64,000 nucleotides of DNA, from positions 248,001-312,000 of the forward strand of contig NZ_AP025459.1 of assembly GCF_024347295.1 (NCBI RefSeq). The letters run 5' to 3'. Position 1 is the first letter of the stretch. Each line of letters begins with the position of its first letter. Shown here in pieces: positions 62,376 to 64,000 of the stretch. Under the pieces are notes generated by a model. That model was given only the letters and a program-made list of their open reading frames with translations, ran no database searches and was not told the DNA's origin. The position numbers and the translations under genes are program-made. The DNA comes from Vibrio artabrorum (GTDB lineage Bacteria; Pseudomonadota; Gammaproteobacteria; Enterobacterales; Vibrionaceae).

Positions 62376-63863
62376 TTACAATGTAACCCCGCTCTTATAA
62401 ACGGCTATTTCGCTAATATCGTTGAGTTCATTACATGACTTTTTCCCATTGGCCACATCAACAATTAAGTCGATAAACTGCTTCAGTAGGTCTTTCATGG
62501 AGACACCATCAACAAGTACACCTGCATTGAAATCGATCCAATGTGATTTTCGATTCGCTAGCTCACTGTTAGTTGCTATTTTTATTGTAGGGACAGCGCC
62601 ACCATAAGGAGTTCCACGACCTGTACTGAATAGGACCATGTGGCAACCAGAGATTGTAAGAGCCGTCGTGGCTATTGCGTCATTACCGGGAGCGCTAAGC
62701 AGATTCAATCCCGATTTAGTAAGGACGTCACCATATGACAGAACATCTACAACGTTGCTTTGACCTGCTTTTTGGGTGCACCCGAGCGACTTCTCTTCCA
62801 AAGTGGAGATCCCTCCTACTTTATTACCCGGAGATGGATTTTCATAAATAGGCTGATTATGGTCGATAAAATATTGCTTGAAGTTATTTATCATTGAGAC
62901 CGTATCGAAAAATACTTTTTGGCTCTCACAGCGATTCATTAGGATTGTTTCAGCACCGAACATCTCTGGAACTTCAGTAAGCACCGTAGTTCCACCATGT
63001 GAGATGGTGTAGTCAGAGAATAGTCCTAGCATTGGGTTTGCAGTGATACCAGAAAGACCATCAGAACCACCACACTCCAAACCAAAGTTTAATTCGCTTA
63101 GTTTACCAATGACACGAACGTCCTCTTTCATACGCTCGTAAAGCTCTTCTAAATAATCTAGCCCAACTTCTGTCTCATCAGAATAATTCTGACAGACCAT
63201 GAATTTAACGCGCTCTTCGTCATAATCACCAAGAGTCTCTTTGAATGCTGTTATTTGGTTATTCTCACAACCAAGCCCAATCACTAATACACCGCCAGCA
63301 TTTGGATGGGTAGTCAAACGCTGGAGCATAAGCTTAGTTGTCTCATGGTCATCACCAAGCTGTGAGCAGCCATACTGATGCGTCAGTACATTAATGCCAT
63401 CAAAACCATCAATGCCAAATTTCATTTCAAATTCAGACTTGATAATCTTCGCTATGCCGTTGACACACCCAACAGTTGGAACAATCCAAAGCTCATTGCG
63501 AATACCAACATCACCGTTCTTGCGTCGATAAATATTTATCTCACGATCTTCGAATTCGCTCCTAGCTACATTTAAGTTAGGATTGTACTTGTACTCATCT
63601 AGTGAGCTTAGATTTGTTTTTATGTTGCAATGATCAATTAAATCACCCGCCGCTACTTTGCTTTTTAACATGCCAATAGCGAAGCCGTATTTGATAACAT
63701 TTTCGCCAGCGATCAAATCAGTCAGAGCAACTTTTTGCGCCTTGCCTATGTCTTGATTACTGACAATATTGTGATTGGCTACTGTAATCTCAGTCCCTTC
63801 TTGAATGTCCACCAAAGCGACAGCTACGTTATCTATCTCATTGATTTTTATAAGCTTATCCAC
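62376..63863 (-). CDS. uxaA: Altronate dehydratase UxaA
   Basis: A 495-residue enzyme that dehydrates D-altronate to 2-keto-3-deoxygluconate in galacturonate use. It has an N-terminal SAF domain (about 5-90, VAVALVDIQEGTEITV) and a large domain with GDVGIRNELWIVPTVGCVNG, YGCSQLGDDHETT, ECGGSDGLSGITANP and LGCTQKAGQS, with conserved Cys for metal. GTG 63863 is chosen because it gives 495 residues, equal to E. coli, and begins at the family N terminus; the longer frame would run into uxaB. It overlaps the uxaB end by eight bases. Confidence 0.95.
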   Translation of the reverse strand: MDKLIKINEIDNVAVALVDIQEGTEITVANHNIVSNQDIGKAQKVALTDLIAGENVIKYGFAIGMLKSKVAAGDLIDHCNIKTNLSSLDEYKYNPNLNVARSEFEDREINIYRRKNGDVGIRNELWIVPTVGCVNGIAKIIKSEFEMKFGIDGFDGINVLTHQYGCSQLGDDHETTKLMLQRLTTHPNAGGVLVIGLGCENNQITAFKETLGDYDEERVKFMVCQNYSDETEVGLDYLEELYERMKEDVRVIGKLSELNFGLECGGSDGLSGITANPMLGLFSDYTISHGGTTVLTEVPEMFGAETILMNRCESQKVFFDTVSMINNFKQYFIDHNQPIYENPSPGNKVGGISTLEEKSLGCTQKAGQSNVVDVLSYGDVLTKSGLNLLSAPGNDAIATTALTISGCHMVLFSTGRGTPYGGAVPTIKIATNSELANRKSHWIDFNAGVLVDGVSMKDLLKQFIDLIVDVANGKKSCNELNDISEIAVYKSGVTL

Positions 63864-64000
63864 AAAATTCACCAGATGCTTTTTGCAACGCAACACGCAT
63901 GCCTTCACAGACAATATCGGTTGCAAAACCAGACACCATGCGTGTCAAGTCAGGAAATGTATTCAAATCCTGTCCCCAATGGTCTGTATCTGCCAATACC
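63856..64000 (-). CDS. uxaB: Tagaturonate reductase UxaB, C-terminal fragment (cut by window edge)
   Basis: The last 47 codons of a minus-strand gene. The visible end (VLADTDHWGQDLNTFPDLTR onward, ending CG then TAA at 63856-63858) resembles the C terminus of mannitol dehydrogenase-family tagaturonate reductases. The eight-base overlap with uxaA and the pathway fit (tagaturonate to altronate, then UxaA) support the name. The family assignment is mostly from context; the N-terminal part is outside the window. Confidence 0.65.
   Translation of the reverse strand, partial: VLADTDHWGQDLNTFPDLTRMVSGFATDIVCEGMRVALQKASGEFCG

Noticed and set aside
1..64000. Prophage, integron, IS or CRISPR
   Set aside because: No integrase, transposase, phage structural gene, spaced repeats or attC-like arrays were seen on either strand.

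Overview
The window looks like part of a Vibrio chromosome, most likely from the Splendidus clade and probably from the second (smaller) chromosome. Reasons: Vibrio-type ChiA chitinase, the NhaD antiporter, the mtlA-mtlD-mtlR locus, an FRase I/NfsB-type nitroreductase, a VemP-like arrest peptide upstream of a second secD-secF pair, and phhA-phhB next to an acetoacetyl-CoA synthetase. Several of these lie on chromosome II in V. cholerae as I recall it. The assignment is inference; no rRNA, tRNA, phage, IS element or CRISPR array was seen.

Layout. 1-5 kb: heptamer repeat, ppnP, a DUF2850 protein and secreted chitinase ChiA. 4.3-6 kb: an alpha/beta hydrolase and a TetR regulator that share an operator-like sequence. 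6-9 kb: AEC permease, membrane acyltransferase, START-domain protein. 9-14.3 kb: yjiH-yjiG, nhaD, hdfR divergent from maoP. 14.8-21.7 kb: nagB, two small unknown genes, mtlA-mtlD-mtlR with CRP-like sites, and a divergent winged-helix/nuclease-like protein. 22-29 kb: nitroreductase, a glycerate module (cdaR-gntP-type permease-glycerate kinase), gltS, yibL, a tautomerase-family protein without Pro1. 29.5-40.4 kb: a LON-domain gene and an ECF sigma/ChrR pair, both preceded by the same ECF-like promoter, followed by a TudS/DUF1722-photolyase-NTF2-SDR-amine oxidase-DUF1365-CFA synthase-DUF2878-chalcone isomerase-like-DUF3833 gene row. This is the singlet-oxygen/membrane-lipid type of gene set. 40.6-46 kb: small genes, RRM protein, and a LysR-SDR-MFS-ene reductase cluster in which the MFS gene is broken by a 10-bp tandem duplication. 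46-51 kb: rlmJ-like gene, secF2, secD2, vemP-like gene. 51-54 kb: CMD-family protein with a divergent LysR regulator, and a beta-hydroxyacid dehydrogenase. 54-59 kb: YebC/YeeN, small genes, phhB-phhA, acetoacetyl-CoA synthetase. 59-64 kb: orphan carbamate kinase with an FNR-like site, a gene-poor stretch, then an ExuR/UxuR-like regulator, uxaA and the 3' end of uxaB.

The genes suggest a marine heterotroph that uses chitin (ChiA, NagB), mannitol, glycerate, hexuronates, glutamate and aromatic amino acids, with light/singlet-oxygen defence and sodium-coupled transport and secretion. The most informative observations are the paired ECF promoters, the TetR operator pair, the MFS frameshift, the VemP-like gene with a divergent C terminus, and the nuclease-like regulator candidate beside mtlA. 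I found no clearly new multi-gene system. Many gene starts were moved to a downstream codon where a Shine-Dalgarno sequence or family length supports it; this is stated per entry.
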